A stretch of DNA of 43,996 nucleotides from Bacteroidaceae bacterium (GTDB lineage Bacteria; Bacteroidota; Bacteroidia; Bacteroidales; Bacteroidaceae). A model generated the notes under the pieces. That model made no database searches. It was not told the DNA's origin and saw nothing but the letters and a program-made list of their open reading frames with translations. The stretch lies in contig JAIKYE010000097.1 of the NCBI GenBank assembly GCA_024683455.1, positions 1 to 43,996 of the forward strand, read 5' to 3'. Below are positions 8,333 through 18,801 of the stretch, piece by piece; position 1 is the first letter of the stretch; every line of letters starts with the position of its first letter. A program made the translations under genes and the position numbers.

Positions 8333-9589
8333 ATGGATAGTTTAGCACTTTCATTAGATACAGTATGGATGTTATTGGCCGCCATGTTGGTTTTCTTCAT
8401 GCAACCAGGATTCGCCTTGTGCGAAGCGGGATTCACACGAAGCAAAAACACCGCCAACATCCTGTTTAAGAACTTTGTCGACTTCATGTTCGGATCTCTG
8501 CTTTTTTGGTTCGTAGGCTTCGGCATCATGTTTGGAGCAGACACACTGGGAGGTTTCATCGGTTTACCCAACTGGGGTGACTTAAGCTTTTACAGCGGCG
8601 AACTGCCCGTCGAAGGCTTCCTCATTTTCGAGACCGTATTCTGCGCCACAGCAGCCACCATCGTAAGCGGCGCAATGGCCGAGCGTACAAAATTCTCCAT
8701 GTACGTTATTTATAGCGCCATTATCTCGCTGGTCATTTACCCCATTGAAGGCCACTGGACATGGGGCGGCGGATGGCTTTGCAACGACGCCGCCAACAGC
8801 TTCATGATGCAAACCTTCGGCGCCACCTTTCACGACTTCGCAGGTTCCGCTATTGTACACAGCGTAGGCGGCGTACTAGCTCTGATCGGAGCCATAGCCC
8901 TTGGAGCCCGTCGCGGAAAGTACGGAAAAGACGGCAAGAGCCGCGCTATCCCTGGTCATTCACTAACATTAGCTGCACTGGGCGTATTCATCCTATGGAT
9001 GGGATGGTTCGGCTTCAACCCAGGCTCACAGTTGGCTGCCAGCGGCGAAGTGAACCGCATCGCCATCAGCCACGTGTTCCTGACCACCAATTTGGCAGCA
9101 GCAGCCGGCGGCGTAGCAACCATGTTCCTTACATGGCTCAAGTACAAGAAGCCCTCATTCTCATTAACCCTGAACGGCGTACTGGCCGGCCTAGTTGGCA
9201 TTACAGCAGGTTGTGACGTAGTATCTCCCGTTGGTGCCGTTGTCATTGGCTTGGTTTGCGGAACAGCCCTTGTCTTCGCCATCGAGTTCATCGACCACCG
9301 CCTACACATCGACGACCCCGTCGGCGCCAGCTCTGTTCATGGCGTATGCGGAATCTTAGGCACCCTGATGACAGGTTTGCTCTCCGTAAGCGAAGGCGCC
9401 CTGTACGGAAACGGATGGGGTTTCTTCGGAGCCGAGGCATTTGGCATCCTCGTTATTGACCTCTGGGCCGCAGCCTGCGGTATCACCCTCTTCTACAGCA
9501 TAAAGAAGCTTCACGGTCTACGCGTTCCCGCCCGCATCGAGGACGAAGGCCTGGACATCTACGAGCACGGAGAAACCTGCTACAACTAA
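8333..9589 (+). CDS. amtB: Ammonium transporter
   Basis: This 418-residue inner-membrane protein of the Amt/Rh family conducts ammonium. It has about 11 hydrophobic segments. The channel histidine pair is present as His176 (SAIVHSVGG) and His336 (SSVHGVCG). The family signatures MQPGFALCEAGF, FEIVFCA-like FETVFCATAATI and the GAMAER loop are also visible. No cleavable signal peptide is apparent, unlike E. coli AmtB. It follows glnK by 118 bp, a gap that contains a palindrome. Confidence 0.97.
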   Translation: MDSLALSLDTVWMLLAAMLVFFMQPGFALCEAGFTRSKNTANILFKNFVDFMFGSLLFWFVGFGIMFGADTLGGFIGLPNWGDLSFYSGELPVEGFLIFETVFCATAATIVSGAMAERTKFSMYVIYSAIISLVIYPIEGHWTWGGGWLCNDAANSFMMQTFGATFHDFAGSAIVHSVGGVLALIGAIALGARRGKYGKDGKSRAIPGHSLTLAALGVFILWMGWFGFNPGSQLAASGEVNRIAISHVFLTTNLAAAAGGVATMFLTWLKYKKPSFSLTLNGVLAGLVGITAGCDVVSPVGAVVIGLVCGTALVFAIEFIDHRLHIDDPVGASSVHGVCGILGTLMTGLLSVSEGALYGNGWGFFGAEAFGILVIDLWAAACGITLFYSIKKLHGLRVPARIEDEGLDIYEHGETCYN

Positions 9590-9650
9590 TACCCCCCTCC
9601 AATCCACTAAGAAAACACACATAAAATAATCATTTAAAAAACACAATCTT

Positions 9651-10400
9651 ATGAAAAATATATTCAGAACAGGCTATATCGCCATAGGGCTAACAACAAT
9701 ATTATCCATATCCACACCCATTTCTGCCCAAGAAACAACTTCCGCCCCTGCTAAAGAGGGGCAGGAGTCAGGCTCAGTTACTACAACTCTCGGCATAGAT
9801 CTCGTCAACCAATACATCTGGCGTGGACAAGATTTGGGAAACACCAGCCTACAGCCTACATTAGGCGTAGAATGGAAAGGCCTTAGCCTGACAGCCTGGG
9901 GAAGCGTAGGTATCACACGCGCCGAGGACACCAAGGAATTGGACTTCACCCTAAGCTACACCCACAAAGGCCTCACCTTAGGTCTGACAGACTACTGGTT
10001 CGGCGAGGGAAGCTACTTCCAGTACAAAAGCGGTAAGACCACACACATCTGGGAGGGCTACATAGGCTACGACTTCGGCTTTCTCTCCGCAACATGGTAC
10101 ACCAACTTTGCCGGAGACGACGGTCTCAACAACAGCCTGGAGCGTGCCTACAGCAGCTACTTCGAACTGAAAGCCCCCTTCCGTCTGGCCAAACTTGACT
10201 GGGAAGGTTCCGTCGGTCTTTCTCCCTGGGCCACTACGACATACGGCAACACCAGCTTTGCATGTACCAACGTAGGACTGAAAGCTACCAAGGACTTCCT
10301 GATTAAGCAGAAGTACCACCTCCCCATTTTCGTTGGCCTCAACGCCAACCCTGACAGCGGTAAGGTCTATTTGCTATGTGGATTAGGGTTTAGCCTATAA
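9651..10400 (+). CDS. Putative outer-membrane porin linked to amtB (TorF-like)
   Basis: This 249-residue protein has an N-terminal signal peptide (about residues 1-26, cut after ISAQ). The remainder is rich in alternating aromatic/polar strands (LGIDLVNQYIWRGQDLG, LSLTAWGSVGI, LTLGLTDYWFG, GLSATWYTNF-like) and ends with a beta-strand and aromatic signal, LCGLGFSL. These are hallmarks of a small outer-membrane barrel, and the YIWRGQ motif resembles TorF-type putative porins. It lies 61 bp after amtB and before a terminator, so it probably belongs to the glnK-amtB transcript and may help nitrogen compounds cross the outer membrane. The substrate is not known. Confidence 0.75.
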   Translation: MKNIFRTGYIAIGLTTILSISTPISAQETTSAPAKEGQESGSVTTTLGIDLVNQYIWRGQDLGNTSLQPTLGVEWKGLSLTAWGSVGITRAEDTKELDFTLSYTHKGLTLGLTDYWFGEGSYFQYKSGKTTHIWEGYIGYDFGFLSATWYTNFAGDDGLNNSLERAYSSYFELKAPFRLAKLDWEGSVGLSPWATTTYGNTSFACTNVGLKATKDFLIKQKYHLPIFVGLNANPDSGKVYLLCGLGFSL

Positions 10401-10413
10401 TTCTTTGACCGAA

Positions 10414-10446
10414 AGGGCGGGTTCTTTGGAGGAATCCGCCTTTTTT
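10414..10446 (+). terminator. Intrinsic terminator of the glnK-amtB-porin set
   Basis: GGCGGGTTC (10416-10424) pairs with GAATCCGCC (10432-10440) with one G-U pair and a 7-base loop. Six T residues follow. Confidence 0.9.
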
Positions 10447-10512
10447 ACCATTATATATTATACAACACTATTTTGCCTTCATTTTCGCCATCTCCAACGC
10501 AAAATGTGTTAA

Positions 10513-12228
<1,716 letters not shown>

Positions 12229-12272
12229 TCAAAGTATTCTGAGCGACCAGAATAATCCGAGACATTTTAACA

Positions 12273-14030
12273 ATGGAACAACTGAAGCATGAGTGCGGTG
12301 TGGCATTGGTTCGCCTGCTGAAACCGCAAAGCTATTATAATCAGAAATACGGCACACAATCGTATGGTCTGAACAAACTCTATCTGATGATGGAGAAGCA
12401 GCACAACCGCGGACAAGAGGGCGCTGGTATTGCATGCGTAAATATGAATGCAGCCGTAGGAACAGAATATATGTTCCGCGAGAAGGCACTTGGAAAAGAT
12501 GCCATCACGGAGATTTTCGATCGAATGACGCCCGAATGGACAGAAGCTCAACTCTATATGGGGCACCTACGCTATTCTACTACAGGAAAGAGCGGACTGC
12601 AATATGTACACCCCTTCCTCCGTCGTAACAACTGGCGAGCCAAAAACCTATGCCTGTGCGGCAACTTCAACATGACCAACATCGATGAGATATTCGACAA
12701 GATTGTAAAGCAGGGGCAGTCTCCACGTATCTACAGCGACTCGTACATCACATTGGAACTGATGGGGCACCGTCTGGATCGAGAGGTTGAACGCTGCTAC
12801 ATGGAGGCCAAGGAAAAAGAATTGGAGAACACAGATATCACACGTTATATCGACAACAACGTTCAGATGGCCAATGTATTACGTACTACAATGGCCGATT
12901 ACGACGGTGGTTACGTAATGTGTGGCATGACAGGTTCCGGCGAGATGTTCGCAATGCGCGACCCTTGGGGCATCCGTCCAGCATTCTTCTACAAAGACGA
13001 TGAGGTAATTGCTGTTGCCAGCGAGCGTGCAGTACTCCAAACAACCTTTGACTTGCAAGTTGAGGATGTTAAAGAACTGCCAGCCGGTAAAGCGCTGATT
13101 ATCCATAAGGATGGGACCTCCTGCTTGGAAACCATATTGGAAGCCAAACAGCAGAAAAGATGTTCATTCGAGAGAATATATTTCAGCCGCGGTTCCGACC
13201 GCGACATCTACCACGAACGCAAACAACTGGGACAGCAACTTACAGAACCTATCCTGAAAGCTGTCGACGGTGACACAGACCATAGCGTATTCTCCTTCAT
13301 TCCCAACACAGCCGAGGTGGCTTTCTATGGTATGGTGGAAGGACTGCGTAGCAAAGGGCTGAACGTTCGCAGCGAGAAAGTTGCATGGAAGGACATCAAG
13401 CTACGTACTTTTATTACAGAAGCAGGCTCACGCAACGACTTAGCTTCACACGTTTATGACATAACTTACGGTTCACTGAAAGCCAACGAAGACAACTTGG
13501 TTATTATTGACGACAGTATCGTACGCGGTACAACACTCCGCGAAAGTATATTCAAGATTCTGGACCGTCTGCACCCAAAGAAGATTGTGATGGTCAGCAG
13601 TTCACCACAAATCAGATACCCAGACTATTATGGTATAGACATGGCACGTCTGGAGGAGTTCTGTGCTTTCCGTGCCACTATTGCCCTTTTACAGGAACGC
13701 GGTTTATGGGATATCGTACATCGTACCTACGAGGCCTGCAGGGCTGAGCTTCAAAAACCCAAGAGTGAACAGCGCAACTGTGTATGCGCCTTGTACAAGC
13801 CTTTTACAGTAGATGACATCAATCGAAAAATGGCAGAAATGCTTCGTCCTGTGGGCATGAAGGCTCCCGTGGAATTTGTTTTCCAAACAATAGAAGGCCT
13901 ACATGCTGCTTGTCCCGACCATCAGGGCGACTGGTACTTCACCGGTCAATACCCCACCCCAGGTGGTAACAAGTTGGTAAATGAGGCATTCGTTAATTAT
14001 GTTGAACAGAAATTAAAGAGATTAGTATAA
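12273..14030 (+). CDS. purF: Amidophosphoribosyltransferase-family protein, long form
   Basis: This 585-residue protein has a class II glutaminase domain followed by a phosphoribosyltransferase domain. The presumed nucleophile Cys8 (KHECGVALV) follows a seven-residue propeptide. QHNRGQEGAG, GHLRYSTTGKSG and CGNFNMTN match the glutaminase fold, and VIIDDSIVRGTTLRESI is the PRPP-binding loop. The enzyme would make phosphoribosylamine for purine synthesis. It is about 100 residues longer than E. coli PurF and divergent. At the third-ligand region it has YPDYYGID where Fe-S enzymes carry PCFYGID, so a classical 4Fe-4S cluster is unlikely. It could be a paralogue with a different role. It is followed by carAB after 3 bp. 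Confidence 0.85.
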   Translation: MEQLKHECGVALVRLLKPQSYYNQKYGTQSYGLNKLYLMMEKQHNRGQEGAGIACVNMNAAVGTEYMFREKALGKDAITEIFDRMTPEWTEAQLYMGHLRYSTTGKSGLQYVHPFLRRNNWRAKNLCLCGNFNMTNIDEIFDKIVKQGQSPRIYSDSYITLELMGHRLDREVERCYMEAKEKELENTDITRYIDNNVQMANVLRTTMADYDGGYVMCGMTGSGEMFAMRDPWGIRPAFFYKDDEVIAVASERAVLQTTFDLQVEDVKELPAGKALIIHKDGTSCLETILEAKQQKRCSFERIYFSRGSDRDIYHERKQLGQQLTEPILKAVDGDTDHSVFSFIPNTAEVAFYGMVEGLRSKGLNVRSEKVAWKDIKLRTFITEAGSRNDLASHVYDITYGSLKANEDNLVIIDDSIVRGTTLRESIFKILDRLHPKKIVMVSSSPQIRYPDYYGIDMARLEEFCAFRATIALLQERGLWDIVHRTYEACRAELQKPKSEQRNCVCALYKPFTVDDINRKMAEMLRPVGMKAPVEFVFQTIEGLHAACPDHQGDWYFTGQYPTPGGNKLVNEAFVNYVEQKLKRLV

Positions 14031-14033
14031 GAT

Positions 14034-16886
14034 ATGAAGAGAGAAGCGAAACTGATATTGGATGACGGAACAGTATTCTGCGGATGGTCATTTGGTGCCG
14101 AAACAGACACAGTAGGCGAGGTGGTTTTCAATACAGCCATGATGGGCTACCCCGAAAGCCTTACCGACCCAAGCTACGCAGGACAGATTCTGGTGACAAC
14201 CTTTCCACTGGTAGGCAACTATGGCGTACCTGATACAGGAATAGGTGAAGATGGTCTTCCCCTGTTCATGGAAAGCGATCGAATCCATCCCAAAGGCCTC
14301 ATCGTTGCAGACTACAGCGAACAATATTCACATTGGAATGCCAAAGAATCACTCAGCAGTTGGCTGAAGCGCGAGGGTATTCCTGCCATATCAGGTATAG
14401 ATACCAGAAGACTCACCAAACTGTTGCGTGAGCATGGAGTGATGAGGGGACAAATTGTCATTGAGCAATCAACTTTGAACATAGAACATTGTCAAGAAGA
14501 CTACGGCTCCATCAACTGGGTGGAAAAGGTAAGTTGCAAGGATGTCGTAACTTATAATAAAGGTGCCGGCAAACGTGTAGTGTTAGTGGATTGCGGCGTA
14601 AAGGCTAATATCATCCGTTGCCTTATTAAACGTGGTGTAGAGGTCATTCGTGTACCTTGGGACTACGACTTCAATCAATTGGAGTTCGATGGTCTGTTTC
14701 TGGCCAATGGCCCTGGCGACCCAGAACAGTGCAGCAAGACAGTAGAGCACATCCGTACTTTCTTGAATAATAAAGAAGTTAAGCCTCTAATGGGTATCTG
14801 CTTAGGCAATCAGTTGCTGGCTCGTGCCGCAGGTGCTAAGACATATAAGTTGAAATATGGCCACCGTAGCCACAACCAACCCGTGCAACAGGTAGGTACA
14901 ACTAAATGCTACATAACAAGCCAGAATCATGGCTATGCCGTAGATGCCACAACCCTTCCTGCTGATTGGGAAGCATTATTTGTGAACATGAACGACGGCT
15001 CTAACGAAGGTATTCGTCACAAGACCAACCCTTGGTTCTCTGCTCAGTTCCACCCAGAAGCATGCTCTGGTCCAACAGATACAGAGTGGATGTTTGATGA
15101 GTTTATCAAGTCGCTTGACGGTTGGGGAGATTGCTCGTTTAGCCGTTTAAAAAAAGAAACGGACTTAGCTAAACAACAAAACAGCCAAACAACAAAACGA
15201 CCAGAGAAAGTTCTCCTTCTCGGTTCCGGCGCTTTGAAGATTGGCCAGGCTGGCGAATTTGACTACAGCGGTGCACAGGCACTTAAAGCACTTAAAGAAG
15301 AAGGTGTGAAGTCTGTACTTATCAACCCTAACATTGCTACCGTGCAAACTTCGGAAGGTGTAGCTGATACCGTTTATTTCCAACCTGTGACACCAGAATT
15401 CGTGGAGCGTGTCATCGAGAAAGAACGTCCTGACGGCATACTGCTTTCATTCGGTGGTCAGACAGCCTTGAACTGCGGTGTGGAGCTTTATCAAAAAGGT
15501 GTTCTGGAGAAATACGGCGTAAAAGTTTTAGGTACACCCGTACAGGCCATCATCGATACCGAAGACCGCGATTTGTTCGTAAAGAAACTGGATGAGATTG
15601 GTGTAAAGACCATCAAGAGTCAGGCATGTAACACAAAAGAAGAGGTACGCAAGGCTGCAGCCGAACTGGGCTACCCTGTGATTCTTCGTGCAGCATACGC
15701 TCTTGGCGGTTTAGGCTCAGGCTTCTGCGAAAACGACGAAGAATTGGAGACACAGGCAGAAGAAGCTTTCTCATTCTCACCTCAGGTATTGGTTGAGAAA
15801 TCCCTAAAGGGTTGGAAGGAAATAGAATATGAGGTAGTACGCGACCGTTACGACAACTGCATCACGGTCTGCAACATGGAGAACTTTGACCCTCTGGGCA
15901 TCCATACAGGTGAGAGTATTGTTGTTGCTCCCAGTCAGACGCTGAGCAACAGCGAATATCATAAGTTGCGTGAACTAGCTATAAAGATTATTCGTCACAT
16001 CGGTATTGTGGGCGAGTGCAACGTTCAGTATGCCTTTGATCCTTATTCCGAGGATTATCGTGTTATTGAGGTAAATGCTCGTCTCTCACGTTCTTCTGCT
16101 TTGGCCTCAAAGGCAACAGGTTACCCCCTAGCCTTTGTAGCTGCCAAGTTGGGATTGGGTTACGGCCTCTTTGAACTGAAGAACTCTGTAACCAAGACCA
16201 CCAGTGCATTCTTTGAGCCTGCTCTCGACTACGTTGTATGTAAGATTCCTCGCTGGGACCTCTCTAAGTTCCACGGCGTAAACCACGAGTTAGGCTCCAG
16301 CATGAAGAGTGTAGGAGAGGTAATGGCTATTGGTCGTACTTTTGAGGAGTCCATTCAGAAAGGTCTGCGCATGATTGGACAGGGCATGCACGGATTTGTA
16401 GATAACAAGGCACAGCATGTAACCGATGTCCCCGATGCTCTTAAGCATGCTACAGACACTCGTATCTTTGTTATTGCGAAAGCCATGATGATGGGCTATA
16501 CCGTGGAACAAATTCATCAGATGACAAAGATAGATCGTTGGTTCTTGCAGAAGTTAAAACACATTATCAATATAAATGAGCGACTGAAGGATTACAAGTG
16601 GTTATCTGAATACTCAGAAAGTGCCGAATATACAGAACTCCTAGAATTCTTGGAGGAGCCAGAGTTTGCAACGCTGCTGCACGAGGCTAAGATCTACGGT
16701 TTCTCTGACTTCCAAATTGCACGCGCCATCGGTCTTGGCGAATGTGATATGAACATGGAAAAAGCGGGCCTTATCATACGCAAGTGGCGTAAGGAACTTG
16801 GCATCAAGCCCTTCGTGAACCAAATAGATACCATGGCCGCAGAATATCCGGCTCAGACGAACTACCTATATCTATCATATCTATAA
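14034..16886 (+). CDS. carA: Carbamoyl-phosphate synthase: small subunit fused to first half of large subunit
   Basis: A 950-residue fusion. Residues about 1-365 are a full CarA: N-terminal domain (LDDGTVFCGWSFGAETDTVGEVVFNT), then a class I glutaminase with nucleophile Cys256 (GICLGNQLLARAAG) and SAQFHPEACSGP. A low-complexity linker (about 366-388) leads to the first ATP-grasp half of CarB (VLLLGSGALKIGQAGEFDYS, PVILRAAYALGGLGSG, IEVNARLSRSSALASKATGY) and its oligomerisation region. The protein stops at IDTMAAEYPAQTNYLYLSYL, the usual boundary between the two CarB halves. The second ATP-grasp half and the regulatory domain are absent; glmS begins 40 bp later. The half may work as a homodimer, or a second CarB may be encoded elsewhere. 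Confidence 0.93.
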   Translation: MKREAKLILDDGTVFCGWSFGAETDTVGEVVFNTAMMGYPESLTDPSYAGQILVTTFPLVGNYGVPDTGIGEDGLPLFMESDRIHPKGLIVADYSEQYSHWNAKESLSSWLKREGIPAISGIDTRRLTKLLREHGVMRGQIVIEQSTLNIEHCQEDYGSINWVEKVSCKDVVTYNKGAGKRVVLVDCGVKANIIRCLIKRGVEVIRVPWDYDFNQLEFDGLFLANGPGDPEQCSKTVEHIRTFLNNKEVKPLMGICLGNQLLARAAGAKTYKLKYGHRSHNQPVQQVGTTKCYITSQNHGYAVDATTLPADWEALFVNMNDGSNEGIRHKTNPWFSAQFHPEACSGPTDTEWMFDEFIKSLDGWGDCSFSRLKKETDLAKQQNSQTTKRPEKVLLLGSGALKIGQAGEFDYSGAQALKALKEEGVKSVLINPNIATVQTSEGVADTVYFQPVTPEFVERVIEKERPDGILLSFGGQTALNCGVELYQKGVLEKYGVKVLGTPVQAIIDTEDRDLFVKKLDEIGVKTIKSQACNTKEEVRKAAAELGYPVILRAAYALGGLGSGFCENDEELETQAEEAFSFSPQVLVEKSLKGWKEIEYEVVRDRYDNCITVCNMENFDPLGIHTGESIVVAPSQTLSNSEYHKLRELAIKIIRHIGIVGECNVQYAFDPYSEDYRVIEVNARLSRSSALASKATGYPLAFVAAKLGLGYGLFELKNSVTKTTSAFFEPALDYVVCKIPRWDLSKFHGVNHELGSSMKSVGEVMAIGRTFEESIQKGLRMIGQGMHGFVDNKAQHVTDVPDALKHATDTRIFVIAKAMMMGYTVEQIHQMTKIDRWFLQKLKHIININERLKDYKWLSEYSESAEYTELLEFLEEPEFATLLHEAKIYGFSDFQIARAIGLGECDMNMEKAGLIIRKWRKELGIKPFVNQIDTMAAEYPAQTNYLYLSYL
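14475..14491. repeat. Heptamer repeat TTGAACA/TAGAACA inside carA
   Basis: Two 7-bp units plus TTG encode TLNIEH in a loop between MRGQIVIE and the VEKVSC strand of CarA. It is the reverse complement of the pyrG unit. The position is a variable loop in the family. Confidence 0.5.
15170..15199. repeat. Direct repeat at the CarA/CarB fusion joint
   Basis: Two copies of AAACAACAAAAC separated by 4 bp lie at the linker between the CarA and CarB parts, encoding KQQNSQTTK. They may mark how the two genes were joined. Confidence 0.6.
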
Positions 16887-16926
16887 TTAACCTATTGATA
16901 TTTATTATCCATAATCCATTACTACC

Positions 16927-18774
16927 ATGTGCGGAATAGTTGGCTATATTGGCACTAAACACGCCTACCCTATCCTAATTAAGGGATTAGAACGATTGGA
17001 ATACCGAGGCTATGACAGCGCCGGAGTGGCTATGATTAGCGAAAGTGGCGGACTTAATGTTTACAAAGCTAAAGGTAAAGTAAGCGATTTAAAAGCTTTC
17101 TGTGAAGAAAAGGACACCACGGGTTGTGCAGGTATTGCACATACCCGATGGGCCACCCATGGAGAGCCAAATAGTACAAATGCTCACCCTCACTTCTCTG
17201 CATCAGGTCGTTTGGCACTCATCCACAACGGCATTATAGAAAACTATATCACGCTAAAAGAGAAGTTGGTAAGCAGAGGAATACAATTCAGAAGTGCTAC
17301 AGATTCCGAGGTGTTGGTGCAATTGGTGGAGTATATTATGCAAAGTAACGGCATAGAGCTTTTGGAGGCTGTCCAAGTAGCTCTTCATCAGGTGATAGGT
17401 GCCTACGCTATTGCCATCCTCGACCGAGAACACCCTGACACCATTATCTGCGCTCGACAGAGCTCTCCGCTTGTAGTAGGCTTAGGTAATGATGAAGCTT
17501 TCTACTTAGCTTCCGATGCCAGTCCCATTGCCGAATATACAGACAAGGTGGTGTATCTAAACGATGGAGACATCGCTGTTTTACAATTAGGCCAGGAACT
17601 GAAGGTGGTGAATATGGACAACGAAACACAAACACCAAACGTTAAACAAATTGATGTTACACTTGGTCAGTTGGAGAAGGGCGGATACCCCTATTTTATG
17701 CTCAAGGAAATCTTTGAGCAGCCTAGCTGTCTGCGCGATTGTATGCGCGGTCGAATTAATGTCGACGCCGATCGCATCACACTCTCGGCCGTTATTGACT
17801 ATAGGGAGAAACTAGTCAATGCACGCCGCATCATTATTGTTGCTTGCGGAACCAGTTGGCATGCGGGACTTATAGGCAAGCAGTTGTTCGAAAGCCTTTG
17901 CCGTATACCTGTATCGGTAGAGTATGCATCAGAATTTCGCTATCGCGATCCCGTCATATACCCCGACGATGTGGTTATCGCCATTTCTCAGAGCGGTGAG
18001 ACTGCAGATACCTTAGCTGCAATTGAACTGGCACGCAAAGCAGGAGCCTTTGTTTTCGGTGTCTGTAATGCCATTGGAGCCAGCATCCCCCGCCAAACCA
18101 CTACGGGCGTATATATCCATGTAGGCCCAGAAATTGGTGTTGCCTCAACAAAAGCCTTTACAGGACAAGTAACAGTACTCTCCATGCTGGCCCTGTGTAT
18201 AGCCAATGAGCGCAGAACCATTCATGGAGACCAATACAAGGAGATGGTAAAGGAACTAACCCAGATTCCTGCAAAGATGGAGTTGGCGCTAAAGACCAAC
18301 GAACAAATAGAACGTTTAGCTCCCATCTTTACTTATGCCAAGAATTGCCTGTATTTAGGCCGAGGGTATAACTATCCCGTAGCATTGGAAGGTGCCCTTA
18401 AACTAAAAGAAATAAGTTACATACATGCCGAGGGCTACCCTGCTGCAGAGATGAAACATGGACCCATTGCCCTCATTGACAGCGAGATGCCTGTCTTTGT
18501 CATCGCTACTCGCGACCGTCTTTACGAGAAGGTCATCAGTAATATACAAGAGGTGCGTGCACGCGGCGGACGAGTTACTGCTCTTGTTACCGAAGGGGAC
18601 ACTCAGATTCAGAAGTTTGCCGACCATATCATCACCCTCCCAGATACAATGGATTGCTTTCAGCCTCTCATAGCCAGCATTCCCCTACAACTCTTAGCAT
18701 ACCACATCGCCGTCTGCAAGGGAAAGGATGTTGACAGGCCTCGTAATCTGGCAAAAAGTGTAACAGTAGAATAA
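16927..18774 (+). CDS. glmS: Glutamine-fructose-6-phosphate aminotransferase
   Basis: This 615-residue enzyme makes glucosamine-6-phosphate, the first step to UDP-GlcNAc for the cell wall. It has an N-terminal class II glutaminase domain (MCGIVGYIG, catalytic Cys2; LIHNGIIENY; TDSEVLVQL) and two SIS sugar-isomerase domains (IVACGTSWHAG, SQSGETADT, GRGYNYPVALEGALKLKEISY, HGPIALID). It ends LAKSVTVE, the canonical C-terminus with the fructose-binding lysine. Length is normal. It lies 40 bp after carAB and 27 bp before asnB on the same strand. Confidence 0.98.
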   Translation: MCGIVGYIGTKHAYPILIKGLERLEYRGYDSAGVAMISESGGLNVYKAKGKVSDLKAFCEEKDTTGCAGIAHTRWATHGEPNSTNAHPHFSASGRLALIHNGIIENYITLKEKLVSRGIQFRSATDSEVLVQLVEYIMQSNGIELLEAVQVALHQVIGAYAIAILDREHPDTIICARQSSPLVVGLGNDEAFYLASDASPIAEYTDKVVYLNDGDIAVLQLGQELKVVNMDNETQTPNVKQIDVTLGQLEKGGYPYFMLKEIFEQPSCLRDCMRGRINVDADRITLSAVIDYREKLVNARRIIIVACGTSWHAGLIGKQLFESLCRIPVSVEYASEFRYRDPVIYPDDVVIAISQSGETADTLAAIELARKAGAFVFGVCNAIGASIPRQTTTGVYIHVGPEIGVASTKAFTGQVTVLSMLALCIANERRTIHGDQYKEMVKELTQIPAKMELALKTNEQIERLAPIFTYAKNCLYLGRGYNYPVALEGALKLKEISYIHAEGYPAAEMKHGPIALIDSEMPVFVIATRDRLYEKVISNIQEVRARGGRVTALVTEGDTQIQKFADHIITLPDTMDCFQPLIASIPLQLLAYHIAVCKGKDVDRPRNLAKSVTVE

Positions 18775-18801
18775 TTTATAAATTTTGAAAAACATATCGT
18801 C

